In this document: positions 7,324 to 17,095 of the stretch, piece by piece
Layout of the letters: each line of letters opens with the position of its first letter
Numbering within the stretch: position 1 is the stretch's first letter
Assembly: GCF_019649015.1 (NCBI RefSeq)
Contig: NZ_BLPI01000001.1
Span: forward strand, 2,435,001 to 2,499,000
Direction of reading: 5' to 3'
Source: Agarivorans litoreus
GTDB lineage: Bacteria > Pseudomonadota > Gammaproteobacteria > Enterobacterales > Celerinatantimonadaceae
Length of the DNA stretch: 64,000 bases
Program-made: the position numbers and the translations under genes
Notes under the pieces: generated by a model
Database searches by the model: none
What the model was told of the DNA's origin: nothing
Seen by the model: the letters and a program-made list of their open reading frames with translations, nothing else

Positions 7324-8763
7324 TTACTCTCCTAGCCAAACCAGTTTTGGCAAGGCGCTTAAATCCAATTTGTCTCCTTGTTGGGCGGCGACCATTGTTG
7401 CTGGTTGGGATAGTGAGGCTTGAATGGCTGCCAGCAGATCTTGTTGTACTTGCTGCTCTCCATGCACCAGTATTAGCGGAGGAGCGTTATCGAATTGTTG
7501 GTACCAGTGGATCAACTCTGCTTGGTCGGCATGAGCGGAAAGCCCGCCAATCGTATGTAGCTTGGCGGCAACTTTAACCGGTTTGCCGCGAATAGTGAGA
7601 TAGTCAGCCCCATCTACTAGCATGCGACCTGGTGTGCTAATGGCTTGATAACCACAAATAATAACATCGCATTCGGGGCGCCATAGGTTGTGCTCTAGGT
7701 GGCAGCGAATACGCCCGCCATTACACATGCCACTACCCGCAATAATAATTAAGCCTTGGTTTATGTCATTAAGCTCCATGGATTGTTCGGTGCTTTGAAT
7801 AAACTCTACATTTGATAGCAGTGGATGCTCTCCCGGATGCTGCCGAGTAAAACGCTTAAAATCGTCATCCATCACCGGGTAATTGTTGATATATACCTTG
7901 GTGGCTTCGATAGCCATGGGGCTATCTAAACAAATTCTCCAGCGCGAAAGGTCCCATTGCTTGGCGTAGAGGTGAAATAAATAGAGCAGTTCTTGGGCGC
8001 GCCCTACCGAAAAAGCAGGCAATAGAATATTACCCTGGCTACCGCTAATTGCCGCTGCAAATATTTGCTCCAGTTCATCGATGGTTTGCTGCCAGCTACG
8101 GTGTAAGCGATTGCCGTAGGTGCTTTCCATTAACACTAAATCGGCTTCTTTGATGATTTCAGGATCATCTAAAATAGGCATGCCTTTGCGACCTAAATCA
8201 CCACTAAAGACAATTTTTTTACGGGTGCCTATTTCGTTGATCCATAACTCAACAATAGCCGAGCCAAGGATATGCCCTGCATCAGAGAGTTGTAGGGTAA
8301 GTTGAGGAAGTATCTGGATGCTTTCGCCATAATTAAGCGGCTTAAATTGCTGGATAGTTTGCTCTACGTCTTGCTCATCAAATAAGGCTTGTAGGGGTTC
8401 TAGGCCTTTTTTTAAACGCTTTTTGTTAAGCCGTTCGGTATCGCGTTGCTGCAGCATAGCGGCGTCTTTTAGCATAATGGCGCACAGTTCAGCCGAGGCC
8501 TTATGGGTATAAATTGGACCATTAAAACCAGATTTTACCAACTGCGGTATTCTGCCTGAATGGTCTATGTGCGCGTGGCTAAGAATCACCGCATCAATTT
8601 GTGCAGGCTCAAATCGGAACGCTTGGTAGTTGCGCATGGCGTCGGCTTTACCGCCTTGAATTAGTCCGCAATCCAGTAGCACTTGTTTATCATTTACGCT
8701 AAGTAGGTGACAAGAGCCCGTTACTTCCTCGGCAGCACCAAGAAACTGTAAGGTCATGGTCAT
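7324..8763 (-). CDS. MBL-fold beta-CASP ribonuclease-like protein
   Basis: The 479-residue protein combines a metallo-beta-lactamase fold with a beta-CASP insert, as in the CPSF-73/RNase J group that cleaves RNA. The metal motif SHAHIDHSG is at 62-70, with DAGHILGSA near 160 and SGDLGRKG near 185. The beta-CASP region follows (about 215-365), with SAHADQ near 424 and the C-terminal LVHGE motif. Length agrees with bacterial single-protein members often annotated as an MBL-fold RNA-specific exonuclease. It is a cytoplasmic enzyme, with RNA as probable substrate inferred from the family. ATG at 8763; the gene stands alone. Confidence 0.88.
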   Translation of the reverse strand: MTMTLQFLGAAEEVTGSCHLLSVNDKQVLLDCGLIQGGKADAMRNYQAFRFEPAQIDAVILSHAHIDHSGRIPQLVKSGFNGPIYTHKASAELCAIMLKDAAMLQQRDTERLNKKRLKKGLEPLQALFDEQDVEQTIQQFKPLNYGESIQILPQLTLQLSDAGHILGSAIVELWINEIGTRKKIVFSGDLGRKGMPILDDPEIIKEADLVLMESTYGNRLHRSWQQTIDELEQIFAAAISGSQGNILLPAFSVGRAQELLYLFHLYAKQWDLSRWRICLDSPMAIEATKVYINNYPVMDDDFKRFTRQHPGEHPLLSNVEFIQSTEQSMELNDINQGLIIIAGSGMCNGGRIRCHLEHNLWRPECDVIICGYQAISTPGRMLVDGADYLTIRGKPVKVAAKLHTIGGLSAHADQAELIHWYQQFDNAPPLILVHGEQQVQQDLLAAIQASLSQPATMVAAQQGDKLDLSALPKLVWLGE

Positions 8764-8905
8764 GATATCAGTCCTTCTTCAAACAAGGCCTAGATCAAGT
8801 GTAGTTCAGCTGCAGCTGTGAATGTGTGGTTTAGTTAACGGAGTGCTTAAGGCTTTTAAATAAATGGAGCAAGCGTGAGCTGGAGTGGTTTAGGTTTTGA
8901 AGGCA

Positions 8906-8932
8906 ATAAAAAGGCTGCCACGGCAGCCTTTG
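8906..8932 (-). terminator. Rho-independent terminator of the chemoreceptor gene
   Basis: AAAGGCTGCC and GGCAGCCTTT form a 10-bp stem, followed on the minus strand by a short T-rich tail. It lies 18 bases past the stop of the chemoreceptor gene. Confidence 0.85.
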
Positions 8933-8949
8933 ACGAGATGAAGCGCAGA

Positions 8950-10197
8950 TTAGGCTTTTAGTGTTGATAGCTGAGTATCAAGCGCCTTTGCCACTTGCGA
9001 CAATTCAGCGCTAATACTTTCGATATCGTGGGCCAAACTATTCTGCACGCCTGCGGCTTCGCCAATGCCATTAATATTGCGGTTAATATCCTCGCTCACA
9101 TGGCTTTGTTGATGTGCGGCAGTAGCAACTTGAGCTGCGTTATCGTTAATGGCGGCAATGCTTTCTACCACTTTATGTAACTGCTCGTAGCTAGCCTCGG
9201 TGTCTACCGCGGTGGTATTCACTTTTTCTCGGCTGGTGCTAATTAAGTCTACTGTGGCATTCACATCACTTTGCAGTGCTTGAATCAGTTGGTTAATTTC
9301 TTCGGTAGAGCTTTGGGTTCTGCCTGCTAGGTTTCTTACTTCGTCAGCTACTACCGCAAAGCCTCGGCCTTGTTCACCGGCACGTGCGGCTTCAATCGCT
9401 GCGTTTAGTGCTAGTAAGTTAGTTTGCTCGGCAATTCCACGAATGGTCTCCAAGATGCTGTTAATGTCTTGGCTACGACCTGCTACTTGGGTGATACGCT
9501 CACTAATGCCTTCCATACTGCCAGAGATATCGCGAATTTGTTCAACAGAGCTTTGGAATTCTTGTTGAGTTTGACTTAATTGTTTCTCTGCTTCTTGAGC
9601 GTTGGTTGCGGTGCCATTGGCCAGCTCTGCTACGTCACTAGCTGTCGACGACATTTCATTCACAGCGGCGGCTACACTGTCGGTGTTATTGCGTTGTAAG
9701 CGGCTTGCTTCACCCGCCGACTCGGCATTTTTAGCCAGGGTTTGTGAACCATTGGTAAGCTGAGTTGATTGCTGCTGTAGTTGATTTACCATTACCCGTA
9801 GTTTTTCGGTAAAGGCGTTAAACTGGGTGGCCATGGCTACCAGTTCTTGGTGTTTTTGCACATCTAGCTTCATGGTTAAATCGCCATCATTTCCGGCTAG
9901 GTAACCGATCCGACGGGTGATTTGGCTTAAAGGCTCTAAGAAACCTTGCACCAATTGCGACACAATAAACAGCGCAATGATAACCACAGCGGCAGACACT
10001 AAGATCATGGTGCCGCGAGCTTCTGCTGCTGTTTCTGCAAACAGAGCTTGTAGCTCAGTTGCATTTAGCTGAGTGGCAGCAGCGGCTTGTTCGGCGCTAA
10101 GTGAAGCGCTACCAAACATCAACATGCTAGTAAGCACGCAGATAAATAATAGGGTGATGCTAATAAGTAGTTTTAATTTAAACGACAGTGTTGCCAT
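8950..10197 (-). CDS. Methyl-accepting chemotaxis protein
   Basis: A 415-residue transducer. TM1 is at about 9-30 and TM2 at 57-79, leaving a periplasmic stretch of only about 27 residues, too short for a classic ligand-binding domain. A HAMP domain follows (about 80-135), then the long coiled-coil signalling domain with the conserved hairpin tip [20 protein letters not shown] near 271-290, which contacts CheA and CheW. The small sensor region implies sensing through the membrane, of energy state, or through a partner protein. No che genes are close. The ATG at 10197 has GGAGGAC upstream and a good terminator follows. Confidence 0.93.
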   Translation of the reverse strand: MATLSFKLKLLISITLLFICVLTSMLMFGSASLSAEQAAAATQLNATELQALFAETAAEARGTMILVSAAVVIIALFIVSQLVQGFLEPLSQITRRIGYLAGNDGDLTMKLDVQKHQELVAMATQFNAFTEKLRVMVNQLQQQSTQLTNGSQTLAKNAESAGEASRLQRNNTDSVAAAVNEMSSTASDVAELANGTATNAQEAEKQLSQTQQEFQSSVEQIRDISGSMEGISERITQVAGRSQDINSILETIRGIAEQTNLLALNAAIEAARAGEQGRGFAVVADEVRNLAGRTQSSTEEINQLIQALQSDVNATVDLISTSREKVNTTAVDTEASYEQLHKVVESIAAINDNAAQVATAAHQQSHVSEDINRNINGIGEAAGVQNSLAHDIESISAELSQVAKALDTQLSTLKA

Positions 10198-10328
10198 TTT
10201 AGTCCTCCGTGAACCCGTCTGTCGCTACAATCGCATACTTTTGAATTTGGCGCTCAACTTTCCTCACATATTGTTGAACAACAAGTGAATTTTTTGCTTT
10301 CTTGGTGGTTTGAGAAGATCTTAGTGAG

Positions 10329-10358
10329 CAAAAATCCGCTGCGTAGTGGGCGCAGCGG
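10329..10358 (-). terminator. Rho-independent terminator of the cpdB-like gene
   Basis: CCGCTGCG (10336-10343) pairs with CGCAGCGG (10351-10358). On the minus strand the stem is followed by ATTTTTG. It sits just after the stop of the nucleotidase gene. Confidence 0.8.
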
Positions 10359-10367
10359 AGTGGAGGT

Positions 10368-12332
10368 TTAAGGTTGGCTTTGTAGGTCTATTTGGTAAAG
10401 GGCAAAACCAACATCATCTACAGAAAGTTTTTGCATGGGATAAATGGCTTTCTCAGCGATAAATGCGGCAGCTTTGTCGCTGGGTGAGGTTTCAAAGAAA
10501 ATGTTTAACTTGGCTTTTGTTTTTGACTCAAGAGGGCTAAAGCGCCAGTTGTTGTCTGCGCTAGGGCTAATTTGCCCTTTTTCCTTGCTTACTCGCTTAA
10601 TGTAGTTGGCTAATACACTGCGGTTTTCGTCGGGTGCTTGAATCACCACTTTGTCTTCGCCGGTGCCGGCAAAACCGCCGCTATAGGCGCGGTAGTTGTT
10701 TGTTGCCATTAAAAACTCTTGGCTTGGGTCAATCGCTTTGCCGGCGTAGTGAAGTTGTTTGATACGTTCAGACTCTGGGTTGAGTGGTTTGCAGTCTGCG
10801 TCAAAACGGGCGGCTTGGCTTACGTCAATTTGGTAAGTAACACCGTCGATCACATCAAAATTATAGGTTCTAAACTCGTCCCAATTGATTAACGCTTGCG
10901 GGGTGGCTTGGTTTGGGTCTATTTGGTTGAACTGCCCAGCCGAGCATTCTAGCCAGTCTTTCACTTCTGCGCCGGTCACTTTTAACACCACCAGAGTATT
11001 GGGATACAAATATAAATCGGCGGCATTTCTAAAGGTGAGTTCGCCGGCTTCTACTTCGGTATAGTTGCTAGGGTCGTTTTTACGCCCACCTGCTTTAAAG
11101 GGGGCTGCGGCCGAAAGCACCGGTAAATCGGCTAAATCGGGGTCACCTTGAATCAAGGTTTTTACATAGTCGGTTTGCGCTAAGTTAACAATTTGAATGG
11201 TGGGGTCGTCCTGAACTAAGGCTAAAAAGCTATACATTACGTCGCTAGATTTACCCAAAGGCTGATTGACAAAATCACGGGTGGCTTGGTGATCTTCTGC
11301 TACAGCGGCCACCATGGCTGCATCAGCCTTAGCCAGAGATTTTTTATTGGCACTGTCAAAGATAGCTCGGTTGGTGGATTGGCTTTTAGTCACCTGCCAG
11401 CCTGCTTGGGTATGCTGTAGCTCTAAGTCGATAATGCCAACATGGCTGCCCCAACGCCCCGGCATTACTGCCGCCACCCCATTAATGGTGCCGCTTTGGT
11501 TGTCTACACCTGGCAAGTTATCAAAGCCTTTGCCGGGGAACACCGTATGAGCATGGCCAAAGGCAATGGCATCAATGCCAGCGACTTCAGATAAATAGTA
11601 AACCGAGTTTTCGGCCATGACCTTGTAAGGATCGGTAGATAGGCCTGAATGGGGAATGGCGACAATAATATCGGCGCCTTCGGCCTTCATTTTTGGCACC
11701 CAACGTTCGGCACTTTGTTTAATGTCTTGCGCGCTTACCTTGCCTTCTAAATTGGCTTTATCCCAAATCATAATTTGTGGGGGAACAAAACCAATGTAGC
11801 CAATCTTGAGGTTTTGGCTTTGACCGGCTGTATCTTTAAAGCTGTAGTCTTTTATTAGGTAGGGGCTAAAGTAGTTTTGCTGGTTGTCGCTGCGGATTAC
11901 GTTAGCATTGATGTAGGGAAAGGCAGCGCCCGCTAATGCTTTGTCTAAAAAGTCCAAGCCATAATTAAACTCATGATTACCTATATTGCCTACATCGTAA
12001 TCGAGGTTGTTCATCGCCTGATAAACCGGATGAACTTGTTGGCCAGTTAACCCTCGGTCAGCAATATAGTCGCCCATTGGGCTGCCTTGTATCAGGTCGC
12101 CATTATCTACCAGCACGCTATTGTCCACTTCTGCTTGGGCTTGTTTAACGAGGGTCGCAGTACGCACTAAACCTATTTTGGCGGAGGGTTTATCCTTGTA
12201 ATAGTCAAAGTCCATTATGTTGGCGTGAATGTCAGTGGTTTCGATGATTCTTAGTTTAATTGTGGAGTCGTGAGCGTAGCTATAGGTGCTAATAAATAGG
12301 CAGGTGAAAAGGAGTATTTTTAAACTATTCAT
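10368..12332 (-). CDS. cpdB: 2',3'-cyclic-nucleotide 2'-phosphodiesterase/3'-nucleotidase
   Basis: A 654-residue periplasmic enzyme that opens 2',3'-cyclic nucleotides and then dephosphorylates 3'-nucleotides so that nucleosides can be taken up. A signal peptide occupies residues 1-20. The N-terminal metallophosphatase domain shows ETTDIHANI (31-39), [10 protein letters not shown] near 97-106, GNHEFNYG near 117-124 and GHAHTVFPG near 259-267, the metal ligands of the 5'-nucleotidase family. The C-terminal 5'-nucleotidase domain covers about 365-600. The length matches E. coli CpdB (647). It is a single gene with its own terminator. Confidence 0.93.
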   Translation of the reverse strand: MNSLKILLFTCLFISTYSYAHDSTIKLRIIETTDIHANIMDFDYYKDKPSAKIGLVRTATLVKQAQAEVDNSVLVDNGDLIQGSPMGDYIADRGLTGQQVHPVYQAMNNLDYDVGNIGNHEFNYGLDFLDKALAGAAFPYINANVIRSDNQQNYFSPYLIKDYSFKDTAGQSQNLKIGYIGFVPPQIMIWDKANLEGKVSAQDIKQSAERWVPKMKAEGADIIVAIPHSGLSTDPYKVMAENSVYYLSEVAGIDAIAFGHAHTVFPGKGFDNLPGVDNQSGTINGVAAVMPGRWGSHVGIIDLELQHTQAGWQVTKSQSTNRAIFDSANKKSLAKADAAMVAAVAEDHQATRDFVNQPLGKSSDVMYSFLALVQDDPTIQIVNLAQTDYVKTLIQGDPDLADLPVLSAAAPFKAGGRKNDPSNYTEVEAGELTFRNAADLYLYPNTLVVLKVTGAEVKDWLECSAGQFNQIDPNQATPQALINWDEFRTYNFDVIDGVTYQIDVSQAARFDADCKPLNPESERIKQLHYAGKAIDPSQEFLMATNNYRAYSGGFAGTGEDKVVIQAPDENRSVLANYIKRVSKEKGQISPSADNNWRFSPLESKTKAKLNIFFETSPSDKAAAFIAEKAIYPMQKLSVDDVGFALYQIDLQSQP

Positions 12333-12479
12333 GGTGGCTCCGCTTGGAAACAGTAAACAATAAAGTAAACCATAGCAGAGCGGTGCAAGGTGGCGCTCTC
12401 AATAGCAAAATAAAGATACTTTTCAATAATAATTCATGGTCTTAGCTATGATAAAATAGGCAAAAAATTCGGAGACGCT

Positions 12480-13673
12480 ATGCCCTATCAGTGGATTTTA
12501 CTTGGCCTTGCTAGTCTTATAGCTATTGGCATCTTATTACATCACCCTTCGCGCACCTTAGGTATTCCTTCGCTGCTGATTTTTATGGGGGTGGGTTTAT
12601 CCATTGGTAATGGCGAATTCAATTTTGTTTACGATAATCTGGCGGTTACTTCGCTGGTGGGGTCTTTTGCCTTAAACATCATTGTATTTGTAGGCGGTAT
12701 TAATACGCCTTTACAGAGTATTAAAGTCGCTTATAAAGAAGGCGGAGTGCTATCTTCGCTGGGGGTGGTGTTAACCTCGATTATTTTTGCCGCTATTTTT
12801 TACCTAATATTTGATTATGACTTTGTCTATTGCTTGCTGTTTGCTGCGGTGGTGTCGTCTACCGATGCTGCTGCGGTGTTCTCAATTTTAGAATCGAAAA
12901 AGCTCAAACTAAAAGAAAGTACCGATACGGTGTTGGAGTTTGAATCAGCCACTAACGATCCGGTGGCGCTAATTATGGTGGTGATTCTTACCGCGTTGTC
13001 TTTGTCACCTGACAGCGGCGTATCGGCTATGGAGATTAGCCAAACTTTGGCAATTCAAGTCATTGGCGGCTTAGCGATTGGCTTTATTGTGGGCAAGGTA
13101 TGTGTGTTGGCGCTACGTAAAATTAGCTTGCAAGAATATGGCTTAATTCCGGTGTTTGTATTGGCCTGTTTTATCTTAGCTACTTATGGCAGTGAGTTAG
13201 CTGGCGGTAACGTGCTAATAGCTTGTTACGTGAGCGGTGTGGTAATTGGTAATGGCTTGAAGCGTGGTAAAGAGGTGAATAAACACTTTTTTAATAGCTT
13301 ATCTTGGTTAGCCCAAGCAGTGATGTTTATTATTCTAGGGCTGCAAATATTCCCGCAACAATTACTAGATGTATTGTGGGTGGCTACCATTCCAAGCGCT
13401 ATTTTGATGTTGGTGGCACGCCCTCTTGCGGTGCAACTTTGTTATCTGCCATTTCGCCAAGCCACTTGGAAGAAGCGTTTGTTTATTTCATCTATTGGTT
13501 TAAAAGGGGCTACTCCGATTGTGTTTGCGTTGATCCCCGCCGCTGCCGGTGTAGAAGGTGCATTAGAGATGATGCACATGGTGTTTTTTGTAGTGCTTTA
13601 TTCGGTGTTTATTCAAGGTGCAGCTATCGAACCGTTGGCGAAAAAACTCCAGCTCAATCAAAGCGAATCGTAG
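12480..13673 (+). CDS. CPA1-type potassium/sodium:proton antiporter, short form
   Basis: A 397-residue inner-membrane antiporter of the NhaP2/CvrA group, with about 12 helices. Characteristic are FVGGINTPL near residues 75-83, SSTDAAAVFSIL near 125-136, and ESATNDPVA near 159-167, where the Asn-Asp pair carries ions and protons. Relatives such as NhaP2 are about 570 residues because of C-terminal TrkA-C and CorC domains. Here the protein ends just after the membrane part. No TrkA-C-like coding sequence follows, so the short form appears natural rather than frameshifted, and regulation by nucleotide or ion binding at the C-terminus is probably absent. Confidence 0.88.
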   Translation: MPYQWILLGLASLIAIGILLHHPSRTLGIPSLLIFMGVGLSIGNGEFNFVYDNLAVTSLVGSFALNIIVFVGGINTPLQSIKVAYKEGGVLSSLGVVLTSIIFAAIFYLIFDYDFVYCLLFAAVVSSTDAAAVFSILESKKLKLKESTDTVLEFESATNDPVALIMVVILTALSLSPDSGVSAMEISQTLAIQVIGGLAIGFIVGKVCVLALRKISLQEYGLIPVFVLACFILATYGSELAGGNVLIACYVSGVVIGNGLKRGKEVNKHFFNSLSWLAQAVMFIILGLQIFPQQLLDVLWVATIPSAILMLVARPLAVQLCYLPFRQATWKKRLFISSIGLKGATPIVFALIPAAAGVEGALEMMHMVFFVVLYSVFIQGAAIEPLAKKLQLNQSES

Positions 13674-13700
13674 GCCAGCCTAACTAAATATTCGCAGGCG

Positions 13701-14639
13701 CTAAGGTGTGGTTTTATGACAATGCTCGATAATCAGCTCTCGCAGCCAGCGGTGTGCGGGGTCGTTTTCTAGGTGTTGCGGCCAAGCCAGCAAGTAGCTA
13801 AACGGAGCCATGTAAACCGGTAAAGGCAGCAACTCTAGTTGGTGAGTCTTTATCACTTGCTGGGCAAAGCTGCGGGTGCAGGTAAACACCAAGTCGCTAG
13901 ATTGACAGAGCAGAGCCGCGGCAAAAAAATCGGCGGTAAGGGAGCTGTTTTCAATATGCAGCCCTTGCTCTGCAAGTACCGAGTGCAATAACCAACGATC
14001 GCCAACCTCACACTCACAGCTTAAATGAGCTTGTTGCATGTAGCTGTCTAAATCCCATTGTTGATTTAAGGCTGAGTGGCCTTTTCTCACTAAACAAACA
14101 TGGTCATCTCTAAATAACTCAAAGCTATTAATTTGAGCGGGTAATTGTTTAACATGAAAATGACTAGGCGTGCGCTCGTCGTTATCGCGAGCCACAATAG
14201 CTAAATCAAATTCCCCTTTTTGCAGACCGTCGATACTGCCTGGTTCTAGTCGGTGAGTATCTAGCTTTAGGCCTGGCGCTTGTTGCATAAGCTTGCCAAA
14301 AAAACGCGGTAATAAGGTGGCAAAACAGGTTTCATTAAGGCAGCAGCGAAAGTTTCGTTGGCTAAGTGCTGGCTCAAAGCCTTCTGCTTCAATCATTTCA
14401 TTAGCGCTTTGCAGCCACTGTCGCAATTTGGGTTCTAGGTTGCGCACCCTTGGGGTTGGGCTCAAGCCAGTGGCGTGGCGAATAAATAAGGGATCGTTTA
14501 GTTGTTGACGCAATTTTGCCAATTGCTTACTCACTGCCGATTGGGTGAGGAATAGCTTATCTGCCGCTTTTGAAACACTGCGCTGTTCAAGCAAGGTGAG
14601 TAAAACTCGCAGTAGATTAAGATCGTATTGCTGAGACAT
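13701..14639 (-). CDS. LysR-family transcriptional regulator
   Basis: A 312-residue LysR regulator. The N-terminal winged helix-turn-helix (about 5-65) includes LLTLLEQRSVSKAADKLFLT and SAVSKQLAKLR. The substrate-binding domain follows from about residue 90. It is divergent from an MFS efflux-type gene with only 94 bases between the starts, where a 13-base perfect palindrome of LysR-box form is present, so it most likely controls that transporter and itself. The ligand is unknown. Confidence 0.92.
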   Translation of the reverse strand: MSQQYDLNLLRVLLTLLEQRSVSKAADKLFLTQSAVSKQLAKLRQQLNDPLFIRHATGLSPTPRVRNLEPKLRQWLQSANEMIEAEGFEPALSQRNFRCCLNETCFATLLPRFFGKLMQQAPGLKLDTHRLEPGSIDGLQKGEFDLAIVARDNDERTPSHFHVKQLPAQINSFELFRDDHVCLVRKGHSALNQQWDLDSYMQQAHLSCECEVGDRWLLHSVLAEQGLHIENSSLTADFFAAALLCQSSDLVFTCTRSFAQQVIKTHQLELLPLPVYMAPFSYLLAWPQHLENDPAHRWLRELIIEHCHKTTP

Positions 14640-14678
14640 GATATTCCTGTGAGGACTATGAGTGAACCTAAACTATCA

Positions 14679-14691
14679 TTATGATTCATAA
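14679..14691. promoter_or_regulatory. LysR-box palindrome (T-N11-A)
   Basis: TTATGATTCATAA is a perfect 13-base palindrome that fits the T-N11-A consensus of LysR regulators exactly. It lies midway between the divergent LysR and MFS genes. Binding is inferred from form and position. Confidence 0.6.
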
Positions 14692-14733
14692 ATCGCAGGA
14701 TTTACAATGCCCACCTAGTTTTTGGAGCATGTT

Positions 14734-15903
14734 ATGTCGAAGCCTTTACCCCTATTCATGTTAATGGTGCTGTTCTCACCTTTAGCGATTGATATCTTCT
14801 TACCCGCTATTCCACAAATGGCACAGGCCTTTGATGTGCCAGTGGCATGGATTGCTCAAGCTATTCCGGTATTTTTGTTTTCCTTTGGTATTGGCCAGTT
14901 GTTAGTGGGCCCATTGGCCGACCGCTATGGCCGTAGGCCAGTGGCTTTGGTAGGTGCGCTGTTATATTTGGCAAGCTCTGCTTTGGCGGCGATAGCCAGT
15001 AGTTATGAGCTGTTAATGCTAGCGCGCTTAGCGCAAGGTATTGCCGCTAGCTGTTTGTCGGTGGCGGCATTTGCTGGGGTACGTGATGTATTTGGTGCCG
15101 AGCGCTCAAAAAATATATTTAGCTATTTAAACGGTGTGATTTGCATTGTCCCCGCATTGGCACCCTTGTTAGGTGGCGTGCTCACCCATTGGTGGTCATG
15201 GGCAGCAAACTTTTGGTTTATGGTGGCATTTGCGCTGGTGGTATTTTTGGTGCTGCTATTTGGTTTAAAAGAAACTAAACCTCAAGCTAAGGTGTTTAAC
15301 GGGCGCTTATATTCTTTTAGTCGTTATTATTCGGTTATTGCGGTGGCTAGCTTTCGTTTTTATTCCTTGTTGGTGATGCTGGGCATGGCGATGATTATTG
15401 GTTATGTTTCGCAATCTGCTGGCCGTTTAATGGTGGATATGCAGCTCTCTAGTGCCGACTATGCCTTGTGGTTTGGCTGCAACGCTGCCATTAACATTGT
15501 AGCTGCGTTTTTGGCCCCTCAAGTCATTAAACAGATTGGTCAAACAGCAGGCCTTTGGCTTGGCGCAAGTTTAATGGCAGGCGCGGCCATTGCCTTAGTA
15601 CTAGGCCAGCAAGTATTGCATCCGCTGGCGTTTATGGCTCCGGTATTTGTCTCTAGCATTGGCTTTTGTCTGTTAATTGCGGTGGGAACCGGTAGCGCCT
15701 TGGCACCTTTTGGTGACAAAGCGGGCACGGCTTCTGCTTTATTGGGCTTTGTACAAATGACCGGTTCTGCAAGTTTAGTGGGCATCTTAGGTGTAAGTGG
15801 TTTAGCCAATACCGAGCAACTTGCCTTGTTAATGGCGCTGCCATTTGCGGCCATGACGCTAGCCATTTGCAAAGGTGGCTTACGGTTTGAAACCAGTAAT
15901 TAG
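14734..15903 (+). CDS. MFS drug-resistance-type efflux transporter (Bcr/CflA family)
   Basis: A 389-residue major facilitator protein with 12 predicted helices. The N-terminal SPLAIDIFLPAIPQMA and the loop 2-3 motif GPLADRYGRRP are typical of the Bcr/CflA drug:proton antiporter subfamily. ATG at 14734 is preferred because GGAG lies six bases upstream; an in-frame TTG at 14722 overlaps that ribosome binding site. It is probably regulated by the divergent LysR gene. A terminator follows. Substrate unknown. Confidence 0.9.
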   Translation: MSKPLPLFMLMVLFSPLAIDIFLPAIPQMAQAFDVPVAWIAQAIPVFLFSFGIGQLLVGPLADRYGRRPVALVGALLYLASSALAAIASSYELLMLARLAQGIAASCLSVAAFAGVRDVFGAERSKNIFSYLNGVICIVPALAPLLGGVLTHWWSWAANFWFMVAFALVVFLVLLFGLKETKPQAKVFNGRLYSFSRYYSVIAVASFRFYSLLVMLGMAMIIGYVSQSAGRLMVDMQLSSADYALWFGCNAAINIVAAFLAPQVIKQIGQTAGLWLGASLMAGAAIALVLGQQVLHPLAFMAPVFVSSIGFCLLIAVGTGSALAPFGDKAGTASALLGFVQMTGSASLVGILGVSGLANTEQLALLMALPFAAMTLAICKGGLRFETSN

Positions 15904-15928
15904 CTAGTTGAATTAGCAGTAGTATTTT

Positions 15929-15956
15929 TTAAAAAGCGCCTAGTTGGCGCTTTTTT
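15929..15956 (+). terminator. Rho-independent terminator of the MFS gene
   Basis: AAAAGCGCC and GGCGCTTTT form a stem with a 5-base loop, followed by a T run, 25 bases past the MFS stop. Confidence 0.88.
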
Positions 15957-16063
15957 AGTTTTATTTTCACTTAAGCGGCTTTTTTAGCTAACTAGACGCG
16001 CTAAATCTGGCGGGTGGTTTATATTTTAAGTAAGTGAAATTTAGTCGCGTTGGTAGTTAGCAC

Positions 16064-17089
16064 GTGAAAATCCTACTACTTTTGTTGTTGGTTTGTCCTA
16101 TAGCTTGGGGAAAAGCGTCGGTGGTTTTTATAAACCCCGGTAAAGCTGAAGAAAGCTTTTGGCAAGACGTAGATTTATTTGCTAATGCTGCCGCTAAGCG
16201 TTTAGCGCTTGATTACCGTACTTTTCATGGAGAGCGTAATCATTACTCAATGATTAAGCACATCGAATGGATGATCAATAATCAGCGGCTGCCCGATTAC
16301 CTCATGCTAGTGAATGAGAAGCAAGCCTTGCCACGTATGCTTAGTCTGCTAGAAGGACAACCGGTTTATGTATTGGTGTTGCTTAATGATGTGAGTGTCG
16401 AACAACAACAGCTTCGTAATAATAACCCCCATTGGCAACATTACTTGCTGTCTTGCATCGTGCCTAACAATTTGTGGGCGGGTTATCAAACGGCCCAATC
16501 CATGTATTTAAATGCCGAACAAGTGGTTGGTGAAGCGGTAATTATCTCGGGAGATAAAACCACCCCTGCCTCAGTAGAGCGTACCGCCGGTGCTGCCGAT
16601 TTTTTTCAACATCAAGCCGGTATTGACTTAAAGCAAGTTATTTATGGCCATTGGGATGAGCAACGAAGCTACCAACAAACCAAAGTTTTACTGAAACGTT
16701 ACCCCGATTTGAAATACCTGTGGACAGCTAATGATCACATGGCTTTTGGTAGTATTAAAGCGATTAAAGAATTAGGAAAGCAACCAGGTAGAGATGTGAT
16801 TGTTGGCACCGTGAATACCTCCCAACAAGCCCTATTAATGCGTGAACAGGGAGAAATTAGCGCCTTGGCAGGTGGCCATTTTACCGCTGCAGGTTGGGGA
16901 CTGAGCTTGATTCACCGGCATATTCAAGGACAAACACTGCCAAGTAAAGTGAATATTCCCTTGTTTGTCATGTTGCAGCCAGGGACAGAGGCTTTTGATA
17001 CAGTAAAACAAAAAAACTGGGATGCCGTGATGTTTGAGAACTTGTTGCTAGAAGCCGGTAATCCGCTTAGCTTTCAGTTTACTGAGTAG
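16064..17089 (+). CDS. Periplasmic sugar-binding-like protein paired with a diguanylate cyclase
   Basis: A 341-residue periplasmic binding protein of the ribose/LuxP fold (Peripla_BP type I). A signal peptide (1-16, ending IAWG) precedes a mature region starting with VVFINPGKAEESFW. The typical later segments are present, including an internal VGEAVIISGD strand and LKYLWTANDHMAFGSIKAIKE. No ABC permease or ATPase is nearby. Instead the gene is followed six bases later by a membrane diguanylate cyclase, so it is more likely a sensor subunit than a transporter part, as LuxP is for LuxQ. GTG start at 16064. Ligand unknown, possibly a sugar or autoinducer-like molecule. Confidence 0.85.
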   Translation: MKILLLLLLVCPIAWGKASVVFINPGKAEESFWQDVDLFANAAAKRLALDYRTFHGERNHYSMIKHIEWMINNQRLPDYLMLVNEKQALPRMLSLLEGQPVYVLVLLNDVSVEQQQLRNNNPHWQHYLLSCIVPNNLWAGYQTAQSMYLNAEQVVGEAVIISGDKTTPASVERTAGAADFFQHQAGIDLKQVIYGHWDEQRSYQQTKVLLKRYPDLKYLWTANDHMAFGSIKAIKELGKQPGRDVIVGTVNTSQQALLMREQGEISALAGGHFTAAGWGLSLIHRHIQGQTLPSKVNIPLFVMLQPGTEAFDTVKQKNWDAVMFENLLLEAGNPLSFQFTE

Positions 17090-17095
17090 GTTGTT

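Noticed and set aside
13304-13687. 127-codon frame inside the antiporter gene
   Set aside because: The antiporter frame is continuous and conserved through this region; the alternative frame is rich in Cys and Arg and has no start signal.
12480-13690. Possible frameshift truncating the antiporter
   Set aside because: No TrkA-C-like sequence is found in any frame downstream of the stop before the convergent lysR gene.
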